From the NCBI GenBank assembly GCA_029449235.1, contig JANATG010000001.1, forward strand, positions 3,596,001 to 3,660,000: a DNA stretch of 64,000 nt, read 5' to 3'. Origin of the DNA: Linnemannia schmuckeri (taxonomy: Eukaryota > Mortierellomycota > Mortierellomycetes > Mortierellales > Mortierellaceae). The position numbers were made by a program, and so were the translations under genes. The notes beneath the pieces were generated by a model, which saw nothing but the letters and a program-made list of their open reading frames with translations, did not search any database and was not told where the DNA came from. Below are positions 1 through 11,800 of this stretch, piece by piece (positions within the stretch are counted from its first letter, which is position 1; the number at the start of each line of letters is the position of its first letter).

Positions 1-445
1 AAAAAAAAACGAACCGCGTGAGCAGATCAAAATTCTAGACTCAAAAAAGGCCGCATGGTGACACGGATAGAGAATGCAACAACAGTTGGAGATAAGAGGG
101 GGAACGTGTGTGACAAGTCTAGTCATTGCACTTGGTGTGCCGGGCTATGTAAGAGCTTGTTCGGGACAAAAGGGATATACGCTGCTGTGCACATGATAAG
201 AGTCGACGGCAACCGTGCATTGGCTATTATTATCACCTCTAACTCTCTTCACGTTCTGCTGGTCCCTCGCCATCTTCATGAACAACTACAACCAACAAAT
301 ACTAGCATACGAATTCGCTTGCATCAACTTTCTGTCATCCCTAGGCATTCATTCATTCATTCATTCATTCATTCATTCATTCATTCCCTCTTTTCATTCC
401 GTCGTTCATGTCAAAAAAAAAAAAAAAAAAAAAAAAAAAGGTAAA
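1..445. other. Left-edge non-coding sequence with microsatellite
   Basis: No supported gene. The stretch is the upstream region of the F-box gene at 446. It contains a perfect ATTC tetranucleotide array of about ten units (347-386) and a 27-nt poly-A run (413-439) that stops only a few bases before the chosen start codon. An open frame runs through these repeats into the F-box gene, but it would encode repeat-derived His/Ser/Phe and Lys tracts, so it is treated as leader sequence. Confidence 0.6.
347..386. repeat. (ATTC)n microsatellite
   Basis: About ten perfect copies of the tetranucleotide ATTC lie upstream of the F-box/LRR gene. A 27-base A run follows at 413-439. Both are length-unstable sequence classes and may vary between strains or be affected by sequencing error. 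Confidence 0.95.
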
Positions 446-2572
446 ATGACTCAAACACACAAACAGCCGTTTCTGAGACGGTCTTTGTTGTCCTCAAAGA
501 AACACCTTCAGATCAAAAATGGCACCAACAACACACCCACGCCAACTTCAACCTCACAGCAACTTGCCCTCAGCATCCCAGAGATTCTCGAAACCATCTT
601 GTCTTTCCTCAGCCTAAAGAGCAGGCATGATGCCTCACGACTGGTCTGCAAACAGTGGTATGCCGTCTGCAAGGGCCTTACCCCTGTCTCTTACAACTGG
701 ATCCTTCACCTCACCCCCAGCAACAACAACAGCAGCAACAGCGAAAACAACGACTTCGGCATGGAGCAAAGGACCATCTCGGAGCGAATTTCTTCCGCCA
801 CTAATATTGTCATCAAGGTCGACAAGGACACATTAGTACCAGGAGCTTCCAAGCAACGGCTCGACTCCTGGACAAACATGATGGGCGTGCTATCCAGTAT
901 TGTTCAAGAGCATAACGATCGGCGACTGCACCCAAGGCTGCAGACCCTCCACCTGCGAGAGGGAATTCTGGAGGACTTTGCCATCCAATTGCCTCAGTTG
1001 CCTGTCCTCACCACCCTGTCGACTCTCAGGATCGATGTTATCGTACAGTGGGACATTATTTACCTATTTGAGATCCTCAAGGCATGCCCCAATCTCGAGG
1101 AGCTATCCATCCAACCGACATACGCTGCCAACATGCCTTACCGGTCGACCCACCTCTCCTTCGAGCAAAGCTCTGCGATAACATCCCAACAGGAATTCTC
1201 TATTATGGACAGATCCGACGTGCAGAAATCAATGACTCGACTCCGAACGTGCAGTCTGTACAATATGACTATCACTCTGCCGGCTCTGCGGGGCATTCTT
1301 CAAGTGAGCCCACAGCTTTCGAAACTGGTCCTTGCGCGATGCAGGCATCTGGTGCGGCCAGGACAGACTGTCACCTTTTTCGACGACCGACCCGCTAGCA
1401 GTCTCAATCATACCGCCTTCATCATCCGCCTTGTCGGCGAACACTGCGCCAACCTCAAGAGCTTTCACCTATCGATCTCGCGCGGCAGTGGCTATGGGCT
1501 GAACATCCCAGAGGCGATTTCTATCCTCGACACCTTTCCGCACATGGAGGAGTGTAATCTCACAGACCAGGACATCGACCCAGTCCTTTTAAAGTCTCTG
1601 AGTACGGTAGTCAATAGGATCACGGCTTTGAACCTCTTGCCTATACAATCGACAACCTCCTATACCCATGGGATCCCTCTCCGCGAGATCCTCTGTACGT
1701 TCGAACACCTTATCCACCTCCGAGCCCCCACTGCGACCTACTACATCGAGGACATGGATTTGAATGGTGTTCAGGAGCAGTTGAGAGAAATATGGTATCG
1801 AAATCGTGGATACGTCGGCTATCGGACCCAATCAACGCCATGTATTAGGAAAGACGATCCTGCCATAGCTCGTCAGTATATCTGGGCATGCCGTGGTCTC
1901 AGGACATTGCACATGACAGTGGGCTACCACGACTCGGACTCCAACTCGACTGATACAGCGCTCATCATCTTTGGGTTCTTGAGCAGGATGTGTCCGCAGT
2001 TACAAGACTTGCATCTCAAGAGATGGGCCATGAACTTGGAGATTGAGGGTGGGCTGTCTTTGTTGACTCGACTTCAAGATCTGGAACGCGTCAGGATTCA
2101 GATAGACCATCACCACTGGGTGGGTGAAGAATATCTGTCCTGGTTAAAACCAACAACTCTGCCCTCGACCTGGGGCCGTCTGACATTCCCGCTTGTTTAT
2201 CGCCGCGTTCGCAAGAACCTCCGCAGACGGTACCAAGTGTTGACACCTCCAGAAATATTGAATGCAGAGTCCAAGTTGGTCGAGCGAGGTCGGGAGGTAG
2301 GGATAGAGTTGGCTAAAATCGGGCATGGTGATGACTTGCTGGATTGGATGGACGATCATTATGGACTCTGCGCGTCTGCATCGCACCGCAGGGAGAGATT
2401 GACGACTTTGCCCAAGCTGCAGTCGTTTTGGATCGAGTTTTCGGATCAGCGGGGAGGTAACGAGTGGAGAAAGTTGGAGGCCTATGTTGCTAGGATTCGG
2501 CCGAATGTTGATTTTCAGATGCGTAGGTTCTCCAAGGATGTTTTCTACACCACCACTTTGCAATACTACTGA
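446..2572 (+). CDS. F-box and leucine-rich-repeat protein
   Basis: A single-exon protein of 708 aa. Residues about 40-80 form an F-box (SIPEILETILSFLSL, then SRLVCKQWYAVCKGL), the motif that docks substrate adaptors on Skp1 in SCF ubiquitin ligases. The remainder carries irregular leucine-rich repeats (for example LQTLHLREG, CPNLEELSIQP, LQDLHLKRW), expected to form the substrate-binding solenoid. The start at 446 was chosen because the frame open further upstream only encodes ATTC and poly-A repeat products. Two damaged relatives follow on the same strand (about 2895-3142 and 4051-6299) and share the F-box and the C-terminal motif RPNVDxQ...TTLQ.Y, so this is the intact member of a local tandem family. 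The substrate cannot be inferred. Confidence 0.85.
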   Translation: MTQTHKQPFLRRSLLSSKKHLQIKNGTNNTPTPTSTSQQLALSIPEILETILSFLSLKSRHDASRLVCKQWYAVCKGLTPVSYNWILHLTPSNNNSSNSENNDFGMEQRTISERISSATNIVIKVDKDTLVPGASKQRLDSWTNMMGVLSSIVQEHNDRRLHPRLQTLHLREGILEDFAIQLPQLPVLTTLSTLRIDVIVQWDIIYLFEILKACPNLEELSIQPTYAANMPYRSTHLSFEQSSAITSQQEFSIMDRSDVQKSMTRLRTCSLYNMTITLPALRGILQVSPQLSKLVLARCRHLVRPGQTVTFFDDRPASSLNHTAFIIRLVGEHCANLKSFHLSISRGSGYGLNIPEAISILDTFPHMEECNLTDQDIDPVLLKSLSTVVNRITALNLLPIQSTTSYTHGIPLREILCTFEHLIHLRAPTATYYIEDMDLNGVQEQLREIWYRNRGYVGYRTQSTPCIRKDDPAIARQYIWACRGLRTLHMTVGYHDSDSNSTDTALIIFGFLSRMCPQLQDLHLKRWAMNLEIEGGLSLLTRLQDLERVRIQIDHHHWVGEEYLSWLKPTTLPSTWGRLTFPLVYRRVRKNLRRRYQVLTPPEILNAESKLVERGREVGIELAKIGHGDDLLDWMDDHYGLCASASHRRERLTTLPKLQSFWIEFSDQRGGNEWRKLEAYVARIRPNVDFQMRRFSKDVFYTTTLQYY

Positions 2573-2894
2573 ATACAAAAAAATCGTTGTTATTGTTCAG
2601 CAGTTTATGTGAGCACTGAGTCAACATCAAAACTACGCATCGGTCGCCTTACTTTTGATTTTTTATAGACGTGATTGACCAAGGGTCGAAGGGAGGGTAT
2701 TTTCTCGCGTCTTGCATGTTATCCCTTTTCTCTTCTCCTCTCTGCCTCTTTTTCCTCTTGGCTCCTCAGCTCTTCACCCTTGCTCTCTACCAACCACAAT
2801 ACTCACCATCACTAACGCATCACCGCCTGCATTCCTTCCACCTCTCCATACTTTTTCTTTTTCCTCATTCCCATGACTTGATCGCCAAAAAAAC
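2573..2894. other. Intergenic spacer, pyrimidine-rich
   Basis: A short non-coding interval between the intact F-box gene and its truncated copy. The second half is CT-rich with CACCACAA-type stretches, the composition seen upstream of several genes in this window, so it may be the remnant promoter of the stub that follows. Confidence 0.5.
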
Positions 2895-3142
2895 ACGTCA
2901 CTAAAGTCTTCCCAACCTCGTCCCAACAACGCGCCTTGAGCATCCCAGAAGTCTTTGAACTCACTTTGTCGTCTCTCATTTTAAAGAACTATCAAGAGGT
3001 CGCTCGTTTCGTCTGCAGGCGGTGGTATGCCGTCTGCAAGGGCCTTTACCCTACTTCTTACACGACGACTTTTCCTGGATGTGCGCCCGCTGTCGTCCTC
3101 CTTGCCGCTGGGCTCCGCAGGATTGATGATTTCCAGCGATAG
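2895..3142 (+). pseudogene. Truncated F-box gene copy
   Basis: The frame reads QQRALSIPEVFELTLSSL and then ARFVCRRWYAVCKGL, aligning with the F-box of the gene at 446 (SIPEILETILSFLSL / SRLVCKQWYAVCKGL). Homology stops just after the F-box at PTSY, and a stop at 3140-3142 follows about 25 unrelated codons. No LRR region remains and no convincing start codon precedes the domain (the open frame starts with a non-ATG codon). It is best read as a partial tandem duplicate that kept only the F-box exon region. A functional Skp1-binding micro-protein is possible but nothing supports it. Confidence 0.75.
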
Positions 3143-3851
3143 GAGGATGTCATGTCCTTACAACCTTGTTCAGTTTCAGTAGATATCTTCCAAAAAAAAT
3201 TCCGGATAAATAAGTACTTGGAAGTGTTTTCTTTGCTCTCTTTGGGTAAGCCATATTTCTCTCCTCTTCCTTCAACCAAAAGTGAAGGAAAGAAAGAAAG
3301 AAAGAACGAAAGAGAGAGAAAAAGTGAGAGAGAGAGAGGGAGAGAGAGAAAGAAGGAGTGATCAACAGGGAAAGAAAAGGAAGAGGAATAGTATCATTAA
3401 AAACAAGAAAGTGCGACATGGTGGTCAAGAACTTTGACAGGCATTGGTAATCTTACATCCAAAGAAAATTAACGTTTAATAAAAGGTCCATCACTTCCAA
3501 GTGCCACATCCTCTGCCACGGTATTGATTTAATCTCCCGCCCATCACTGTGTCTACGCACGACTTTTAAAAAACACTCAATGGGATCATGGAAACTTTGC
3601 ACAGGAAATGTAAAGCACTGTTTTCTATTGAGAAAATAAATAGACATGGTATTGTTCTACAGGAATACGAATTAGTGGACAGCGTGCCACAAAAAAAGTA
3701 TGGTGCGATGGGCTTTTGATTGTTTATGTGTGTATGTGTATGCCATTGCCACGTAACTAACTGACTGGCTGACTGATCGGCTGAGCACAAGGGTTGACAG
3801 ATGGCCACTTTTAACTGCGAACAGAGAGGACCATGGGGCGCAGTCTTCCGT

Positions 3852-3887
<36 letters not shown>

Positions 3888-4050
3888 CAATTTATCTCCC
3901 TTCCCATTGCCCTCGCCCGATCTATTTCTTCCCTTTTCTCTTGCCTTCACTAAGCACGACCTTTCATTCTCATTCGATATTCACTACCAATTTTACATAC
4001 TCAATCATCATTCATTCAATCCACTACACCATACCCATGTCAACAACAAG
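3143..4050. other. Intergenic spacer with poly-T tract
   Basis: No coding sequence that I can support. It holds a purine-rich GAAA/GAGA stretch (about 3280-3360) and a 34-nt T run (3854-3887), followed by a CT-rich leader that runs into the damaged F-box copy at 4051. Confidence 0.6.
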
Positions 4051-6299
4051 ATGATGAGTAAAACACGCAAGCACTCGCTCCTTCAATTCGCCCTCGCCAG
4101 CTCAAGGAAACAAACCAGCAACAGCATATTCACACCAACCTCTCCGCGACAACGTGCTCTCGCCATCTCAGAGATCCGCGAGCAGATTCTTTCTTCCTCC
4201 CTCGAAAATACCAACATGTCTCTGCTCGACTGGTTTGCAAGAACTGGCATGTCGTCTACAAGGCTTTTGATCCCGTCTCATTTACTTGGCACCTTCTCCT
4301 GATACGCATGGACGACGGCGACGAGAATGGGGAAATACTATTGGATTTTATCTCTCAAGCCGACAGTATCATCATTCGGGTCGACAAACTGGATCCATCA
4401 CCCGACACCCAGCGCCAGCACCAGCGCCACCGACAAGAGCGATGGCGACCAGACGGTTCGGGACCTAATCTCCCTTGCCCACAACATCAATATCCGGATC
4501 GACAAGGCCTATGCATCCTCGACCTAACGGCTACTTTCTTGGACCAGTATGATGAACATACTTTCTAATCTGATCCAAGAGCAGCATAGCGATCGACGAC
4601 AGCACCTGAGGTTGCGGGCCCTTCATCTGAAGGAGGGGATTATTGGAAACTTTTGATTCTAGTTGTGTCGATTGCCTCGTCTCACCACCCTGTCGACCCT
4701 CACGATCGACACGATGGTCAATTGGGATATCATTAACCTCTTCACCGTCTTTCAAAGCATGTCCGAATATCGAGGAATTGTCTATTAAACCGACTGGTGC
4801 AGTCATCAAGGGCTACTCGCGGGAGTCCTCCAGACACGCGCATGTAACTGCGCTAACATCCAGTCAGGAACACGACCTCAGCAGCGGGACAAATGCTCTG
4901 TCGACACCGACTCGACTCCAGACTTACATCCTTCACAACCTCGCCGTCACTTTGCCAGCTCTTGATGCCTTTCTCTAGTTGAGCCTTCACCTGTTAAAAC
5001 TCGTCATTTTCGATGCACTCATCTTATACGGAAAGGACAAGAAGCCGTGATTCTTCTCGACCAAGATTATGACCAGGACTGACAAGGCTTCAGCATCATC
5101 CGTCTCGTCGACACACACTGCCCGAACCTCAAGACCTTCCATTTATCGATGCCCTACGGCAGCAGATATAGCCCGGGTCTGGGAAGTCGAGAGGTTGTCG
5201 CTATACTGGAGACCTTTCCGTACATGGAGAAGTACAACCTTACCGATGAGGCATTCAGCCCAAACCTTTTGAAGACTCTGGAAACGGCGGGGTTGACCAA
5301 CCGGATAACAATTCTGAACTTCCTGCCGACCCTGCAGGATAATGACGCCGACGTGAGACTGAAGATTCCTCTCAGCAAGATCCTTTATTCCTTTGAGAAT
5401 CTGGTCCATCTTCGAACTCCGAATGCTGTCTACTGTGTGGAGGATATGGACTTGCACGACGTGCTGGAGCAATTACGACAAGCCAGTCCATACGCGAGAA
5501 TTGATTATTCCAGTCAACATCGTCATATTCCGACAGACGATCCAGCCGTTGCTCGGAAGTATATTTGGGCATGTCGCGAGTTGCAGACATTACACATGTC
5601 AATCAAGCATCAGGAGACGCATAGTATCGATGCCCCCATGTCGTCGTTGATTGTCTTTGGGTTCCTGTCCAGGATGGCGCCCTGGTTACAGGAGTTGCGC
5701 CTCAAGAGCCGTAGGTTTAATCTGACGTTTGAGGGTGGAATGGCCCTATTGGCTCGGTTACAGGATTTGGAGCGGATTTGGATCATCACTGATGGTATTC
5801 CCTGGTGGTACGATTCGACCTTGTCCTGGTTGGATCCAACTCTGCCGTTCATATGGGATCATCTTGCGTATCGCTTCTACGCTCTAAGAAGCGCCGAGAT
5901 ATCTGGAGACGGTACAAGGGTATCTCGGCACCCGAGGATGCAACCAAAGGATCGATGATGGTCGAGCGAGACCGGGAGCAGGGAATGGATTTGACCAAAC
6001 TCGGACACTCTGATGACCTTTTGGAGTGGATGGACGACTACTACATGGACTACAAAGCCAAAACGACCAAATCCACCACCACTGACCCATGTCATTCGAA
6101 GAAGGAAAGTAGGGGATCATCTTCCTCCATCCCGCCAAAGCTGGGGTCGTTTTGGATCTATGTTTCCGAAGAAAGGTCGAAGGAGTTCTTTCGAAAGGTG
6201 GAGGAAGATTTGACCAAGAAGGTCCGACCGAATGTCGATCTTCAGTTTTGTCGGTCTCCTCAGAATCCTTATTATCTTACTACCCTTCAACTGTACTAG
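4051..6299 (+). pseudogene. Frameshifted F-box/LRR paralogue
   Basis: A full-length but broken relative of the F-box gene at 446. Frame 1 gives a start, RQRALAISEI and the first half of an F-box. Near 4215-4230 the homology moves by one base to another frame reading LVCKNWHVVYK, matching LVCKQWYAVCK in the intact gene. Further breaks occur around 4560-5140. A 269-codon LRR block (5149-5850) is intact, then homology changes frame again near 5870-5890 to the C-terminal block (5890-6299) ending RPNVDLQ...YLTTLQLY. At least three frame changes and internal stops make an intact protein unlikely. Splicing could bypass some breaks, but those inside the F-box and the last LRR segment lack obvious splice sites. 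Confidence 0.8.
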
Positions 6300-6409
6300 C
6301 AAAGAAATATAGAGTGTCTTATGCAGCGTGCGTGTATTTTTAAGTAATTAATTATATAGACAAAAAACGAAAAAAAGGAACAAAAACCACGTTTGTGTAA
6401 CAAGAAACT

Positions 6410-8842
6410 CTAATCCTGGATGAAAAAGTCGAGAGAACAAGCGAATCGCATGGGTCGAATGACACGCTCGCCTTCGAGACGATGACTGTGCAGATAGTTG
6501 TGTCGTACACTGTACGAGAACTCAAACAACTTTTGGCGTCTTTCTTGCTCCTCTCGCTTCTGCTCCTGTGATGACGAGGGAGTGGCTCCGGTGATGGTCG
6601 TCGCCTTGCCCTTGCCCTTGTCTTTATCGACCGTGGAAGGTGATGTTGTCGCGCTGTCAGAGGATGGGTGAGTTTTGCCCCTGCGGTATCCAGCGACCAT
6701 GTTCGAGAAGGATCGTCGTTTGGGGGCGAGTGTTGCTGAGGTCGCAGCTTTTGCGGCGGCGGCAAGGTCCTGTTGTTTGGATGTGGTGATGAGTACAGCC
6801 TTCCTGTGCGGACACTGGCATCCTTCCGCGGCAATAGTACTGTTGGTGGTGGTGGAGCGTGAAGCGGAGGAAGAAGAGGACCGTTGCATAGACGACGCAA
6901 CACTATGGAACACCGACGACCAATCGACTGTTCGCAAAGAGTCCATGGACCGCCTATGCGGCTGCTGCTGCTGGTGCTGTTGTTGTTGATTGTAGTGGTG
7001 ATGATGATGGTGGTAACATCGAGGATCACAGACACTACACCCAGTAGAGAATGAGGAGGAGGAGGAGGAGGAGGAGGAGGAGGGGATAGTGCTGCTGATG
7101 GCAGGTGTGGTGTGCGACCGCAACCGAGAGCTGCTGCTCCCGTTCCACGAAGTTCGTCTAAGAATCCGTTTAAGTACCTTGGTCCATCCATTCGAGCTCA
7201 AATCGCTTCCGAAATTCAACAGTGGTTCCAATGGCGAGTAGTAATGGTGGTAGTGGTGGTGGTTCAAAGGAGACGACGCACCGATTCCTGAACTAGGAGC
7301 GTGTTGTCTGTCAGTGGACGGTCTCAGAGCCTCCCATGAATGTCGACGCCCCAACTTGGCTCCATGCTCCGCACTCGCAACAGAGACCTTCCCATGCCCC
7401 GAAGTAGTGCGTCGACGAACACCATCACCAGTGCCATCTACCAGTTCGGCCTCGACCTTCTTCTGCCCCAACTCCTCAGTCTCCAACTCGACAGAAACCG
7501 GCAAGAACTGCAATTTGCTCGATTCTTCGCAGCTCCTCATCTTTGCCAGCGCGCGGAGTAGAAGGCGGTTCTGTTGATAGGCCGCTACGCGCTCCCGGGC
7601 CCGGATCACTGCCGGTGTCTCTACCACAGGTGGTGTTGCTGAGGAAGAAGCCAATGACGATGAGGGCGCTGCCAAATATGATGCTGACGAAGATGCAGAA
7701 GCAGGAGAAGAGTCTGTCGTGAAATCGAAATGCTGTGCGATCCAAGGGGCGGGCATGTTCCTCTGCGCCTTGAACGAGACCGTCGCAGATCCTAAGGTCG
7801 GCGTATGACTCGATCCATTGCAGTGGAAGAAGTTACTATCAGAGACCTCCGAATCATAGCGCTGGTGTGATTCTGCTCCCCCTGCTCCTAGAACTCCGAT
7901 GAGGCTGCTGGTACTACTACTGCTGCTCATACCTCCAGTCCGAGTCCTCCAGATCAAATTCTCAATATCTTCCTCTCCCTGTCTCTGTCCACGACTCGAT
8001 CCCTCCAACGGATCCCCTTTCCTCCCCTTCTGCTTTTGTTGTAGTTGCAGTTGCTGTTGAATCTGGTACTCAATCTCCCACCTCCGCCGCTCAGCCATCT
8101 CCAACCCCAATTTCTCCTCCAACTGAAACTCAACCATCATCCGGTCCAGATCAAAGTCCGTTACCCGCCAATGGGTCTGCAATTTCCTGGCGGCCCCTAC
8201 GCCATTCGGGTTATTATTCAAGGAAACAAAGAAGGAATCCCTGGTGGCCGGTTGTTCGTCGGAGAGTTGCCGAATTTCGAGGGTGAGCATCATAAGGGCT
8301 AAGGAATGGTCGAGGAGGAGTTGGAAGATGGGGCGATGAATCTTGGGGAGACAGGTGTAGAGACGGACTAGATCGTGAAAGGGGAGGAAGCTTGCGATGT
8401 GTTGGAGGATCTCGAGTGGGAGACCGTAGAATGGCATCTCTTTGTGGCTATTGTTGGTGTTGGTGGTTGTCGTGATGGCGATGGTTGGATCGTCGCTTAT
8501 TGTCGAGGTTGACGAGTCGACGACTGTTGTAGTTGTAGAGGGTGATGATCCCGAGGAGGGAGAGGAGGAAGAAGAGGATGCGGTGGTGGTGATGCTGCTG
8601 AAGAGAGCTGTCGCGTCCTCTTCCCTTTGCTCCAATACCCTTGCCTCCGGTGCATTGCATGATTGGGGCATAAGAACAGAAGAAGAAGAAGGATGGGATG
8701 GGTGGACCAACGGATCTCTGTAGCCTCCACTATTGCAGAGTATAGTCTCTATGTCGTTGGCGGGAGATGGAGGTAACCGACTGATCTCCGAAGAAAAAAA
8801 CTGATTGAGATGGAAAACCGGCGCAACGGTGGGGGTGGCCAT
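6410..8842 (-). CDS. Ser-rich F-box protein with poly-Q/poly-H tracts
   Basis: A single-exon 810-aa protein. An F-box at about residues 137-175 reads FYGLPLEILQHIASFLPF followed by LVRLYTCLPK. The rest is low complexity: Ser runs, a QQQLQLQQKQK stretch after the F-box and a HHHHHH/QQQQ block near the C-terminus. It has no recognisable LRR, WD40 or Kelch partner domain. The frame stays open 57 codons further upstream, but those codons look like leader sequence; the start at 8842 gives MATPTVAP in a good initiation context. It probably acts as an SCF adaptor with a disordered substrate-binding part. It is unrelated to the neighbouring LRR-type F-box family beyond the F-box itself. Confidence 0.75.
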   Translation of the reverse strand: MATPTVAPVFHLNQFFSSEISRLPPSPANDIETILCNSGGYRDPLVHPSHPSSSSVLMPQSCNAPEARVLEQREEDATALFSSITTTASSSSSSPSSGSSPSTTTTVVDSSTSTISDDPTIAITTTTNTNNSHKEMPFYGLPLEILQHIASFLPFHDLVRLYTCLPKIHRPIFQLLLDHSLALMMLTLEIRQLSDEQPATRDSFFVSLNNNPNGVGAARKLQTHWRVTDFDLDRMMVEFQLEEKLGLEMAERRRWEIEYQIQQQLQLQQKQKGRKGDPLEGSSRGQRQGEEDIENLIWRTRTGGMSSSSSTSSLIGVLGAGGAESHQRYDSEVSDSNFFHCNGSSHTPTLGSATVSFKAQRNMPAPWIAQHFDFTTDSSPASASSSASYLAAPSSSLASSSATPPVVETPAVIRARERVAAYQQNRLLLRALAKMRSCEESSKLQFLPVSVELETEELGQKKVEAELVDGTGDGVRRRTTSGHGKVSVASAEHGAKLGRRHSWEALRPSTDRQHAPSSGIGASSPLNHHHYHHYYSPLEPLLNFGSDLSSNGWTKVLKRILRRTSWNGSSSSRLRSHTTPAISSTIPSSSSSSSSSSFSTGCSVCDPRCYHHHHHHYNQQQQHQQQQPHRRSMDSLRTVDWSSVFHSVASSMQRSSSSSASRSTTTNSTIAAEGCQCPHRKAVLITTSKQQDLAAAAKAATSATLAPKRRSFSNMVAGYRRGKTHPSSDSATTSPSTVDKDKGKGKATTITGATPSSSQEQKREEQERRQKLFEFSYSVRHNYLHSHRLEGERVIRPMRFACSLDFFIQD

Positions 8843-11800
8843 GATGGTGATACAAGTAAGGAGTGATAGCAGTAAAGGGGGGCCTTTTTTTTGTTTGCTA
8901 GGATGTTGGCAAGAGGAGAGACGGAGGGATTGGTGAGGGATTTGTGTAATGTAGATAGCGAGTGGAGACAAAGAGAGCGTTAGTGTCAGCCTGTTTGAAA
9001 AAAGTAAGAACATGACAAAGTGAGGGATGGAGGGAAGTGTTGGAATGGGCTCGGAATTGGGCGAAATTCGGAATGGCGGGAGCAGAGTCAGAGGACTGAA
9101 GAGGGCACAGACATGGCTGGGAGAACCTTACTAACTAGGGCGGCAGGGAATTGTCCGACGGATTGGATTCCAAACGAGAGAAAAGAGGAGGGAAGACAGG
9201 TAATGAACGAACAACGATAAGGAACGACTTCGATCCGTTGATGTGGAGATGAGGTTACTAGACAGGGAGGATAGTGATGTGAATTGAATGCGGGTGATGA
9301 AAGAAGGAATAAGAAAAGAAATGGTAAAATAGACAGAAAAGGTGCGGATGCGAACGAAAAAGAAAAAACCAAAGAGGGTCTGGCCAATTGGTCTTTTTTA
9401 TCTTGGTCAATTGAATGAAGAAGTTGACTGGACGATGTGTATGTTTGTTTATGTTTTGCACGTATGGATGTGTGGACCAGATCAGACAAGAAAGAGTGAG
9501 GGGCCTCAAAGGGGTAGAGAAAATGAGGGGTGGATGGTCATATGGCGGCCAATTGCCAATAAGGGGTTCGCAAGTAGTAGAGGTAAGTAAGAAAAAGAAC
9601 AAGGAAAACAAAAACAATTGAGTGAGCGAAAGAAATGAGTTGTTAGTGTAAAAGAAGAAGAAAGGTGGTCAGGAGGAGAGAAAAGAGAGGAGAAGGATAT
9701 GTATGTATGGGTGTGACGATGGTTGTGGATAGTAAACAGATGTTTATGCTAGTGAGAAATAAAGGGGGGTAGTGTGGTGAGCGAGAATAAAACAGGGGAT
9801 GCAAGATATAGAGGGGTCGAAAGAGGATGGAGCAGAAGGAGGTAATAAATTAATATTGGGGTGTGGTAAAGGAATAAGTAAAGATGGTGGTTAAGTTGGT
9901 ACGAGAAGGGAAGGAAATAAAGCAAACGAGAGAGGGATGAATGCGATGAGAGAATTATGACTATTTGAGTTGGAAGTGGGTTCCGATCCACGTTTGATGT
10001 CCTTTTATATCCGTCCACCTGTCGATCGGCATCGGGCATGGGGAAGACAAAATAGAGGGCATGGGACCTGTGAATCAGAAAGAAAAATGAAAAAAGAGGG
10101 GACAAGGCAAAACGGACAAATTGGGCACTTTCTCTCTCTCTCCTCAAACCCACGGACTAGTGTGGTCTCTGATACGGATGAATTCAATCATGACATCCAT
10201 CATCGCTTCTATCTTCATCAACAAACAACAACATTAAAAGGGTCAGCCTTACTTGTAACCCCTGGATCACCTCATCCTCTTTTCTTTGTTTTGATAAACG
10301 ATAATGTCTACAATCGGCGTATCCATTCAGATACACACGTTGTTGATGGACATCTTTTGCCATTCGGGCGGCAGGATAAATTCGTCGCCGAGAGAGGGAG
10401 AAAGGGCGACAAGGACAGAAGGACGATCGAGGAGAGAGAAAGCCGCATAATATCAAACCTACCAGCAAAAATCCAACAGCTCACCTCGCACAACGCACTT
10501 TTATTTACACCTTGCATAACCTGGGCATGCATTGTCTATTTCGCTTATTCATGGACAACCTGTTCTTGACTTTTTCTATTGTGGCTTCCTGTTGTCCTAT
10601 TTTGCCTTCCTGTGAAAAAAAGGATAGTCGAGCAATCATTTTGATCTATCTAACAAACTTGATCGCGGCATAAAAATGTGGGCAAAGCGCAGTTTGTAGG
10701 GGAGAGATTTTCTTTTGATCAATTGAAGAAAAAGTCTACATGGGCATGCCAAGTCAAGCCAAGTCAAGCCAAGTAAAGTATCACTTCCTTCATTCACTCA
10801 TTGACCCACATTCGTTCACCCTTACCCACATTTTTCCTTTTTATTCATATTGTTCGGCATGTCTGTATGAAGATGCCAATTATGCACTTGTTTCCCGGAC
10901 TCAGTTATCTTTTTGAACGCCAATCTGGATATCCGATTTGTGACATATACTTCCAGGCTGCAACCAGCCAAGGAGAAAGGGTTCAGTATGACGATGTATT
11001 GTATGCGTATTTTCGTTCTCAGCTAGCAAGGCCAAGCAAATAATAAATTCCTCTTAGTCAAGGGCACTGCTCTCCGTTCCCCAGGAATGTTCAGGTCGAT
11101 CCTCAATCACAAAAAAGGTCACAAGAAAAAGTAAAAATATAACTCAAGCCAAATCCAGTCCTTCTTCCCTCGTGGCGAAATGGCAACCCGACGTCATCTT
11201 TGTACCCCTGTACCCCCTGTTTCCGCCTCGTCCCCGTTCTTTGCTGTGTATAAACTGTGAACAACCCCTCTTTTCCTCTACTAATCCTAAACCCATGTCT
11301 CTATGCTTGGGGCACTGCCTTCACATGCAAATGTGCCCCCTGCACTCGCATGTAAAAATTGCCGCCCAAATCAGGTCATTCCCTGAAATGGGATCCCTTC
11401 ACCACGTCGGACATCAAAACAAGACGTCCTGGCTTAATTCCCCGGATACATTCAGACAGCATAATTGGACTACAGAGAAGGGCATTGACGCCTGTCGACA
11501 AAACGCGCTATTAAGCATGCCTATGATAGCATTAACCAAAGGATGAGCATGTGTTAAAAAAAAAGGCATTTTGGACCAAGACAACCTCGTTGACTTTTAG
11601 TGGTAAGAACCATTAAGATGAATATAGACCTAATTCTTTTTGCAAAATGGTGATGTCGTTTTTTTCATTTTAGATCGGAAATGAGAGGCGACTTTGCCCA
11701 GCAATTAGCAATCAGAATGCCGCCATTCAGGTACGGACAGAAGGATACTTCTTTCTCTCATGCTCATCCGCCCTCTTCTCAACCATGTGTAACACTCCTT

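Noticed and set aside
6352..7191. Minus-strand Pro/Ser-rich open frame overlapping the F-box gene
   Set aside because: Alternate frame of the Ser-rich F-box coding sequence; the F-box frame is longer and contains the domain.
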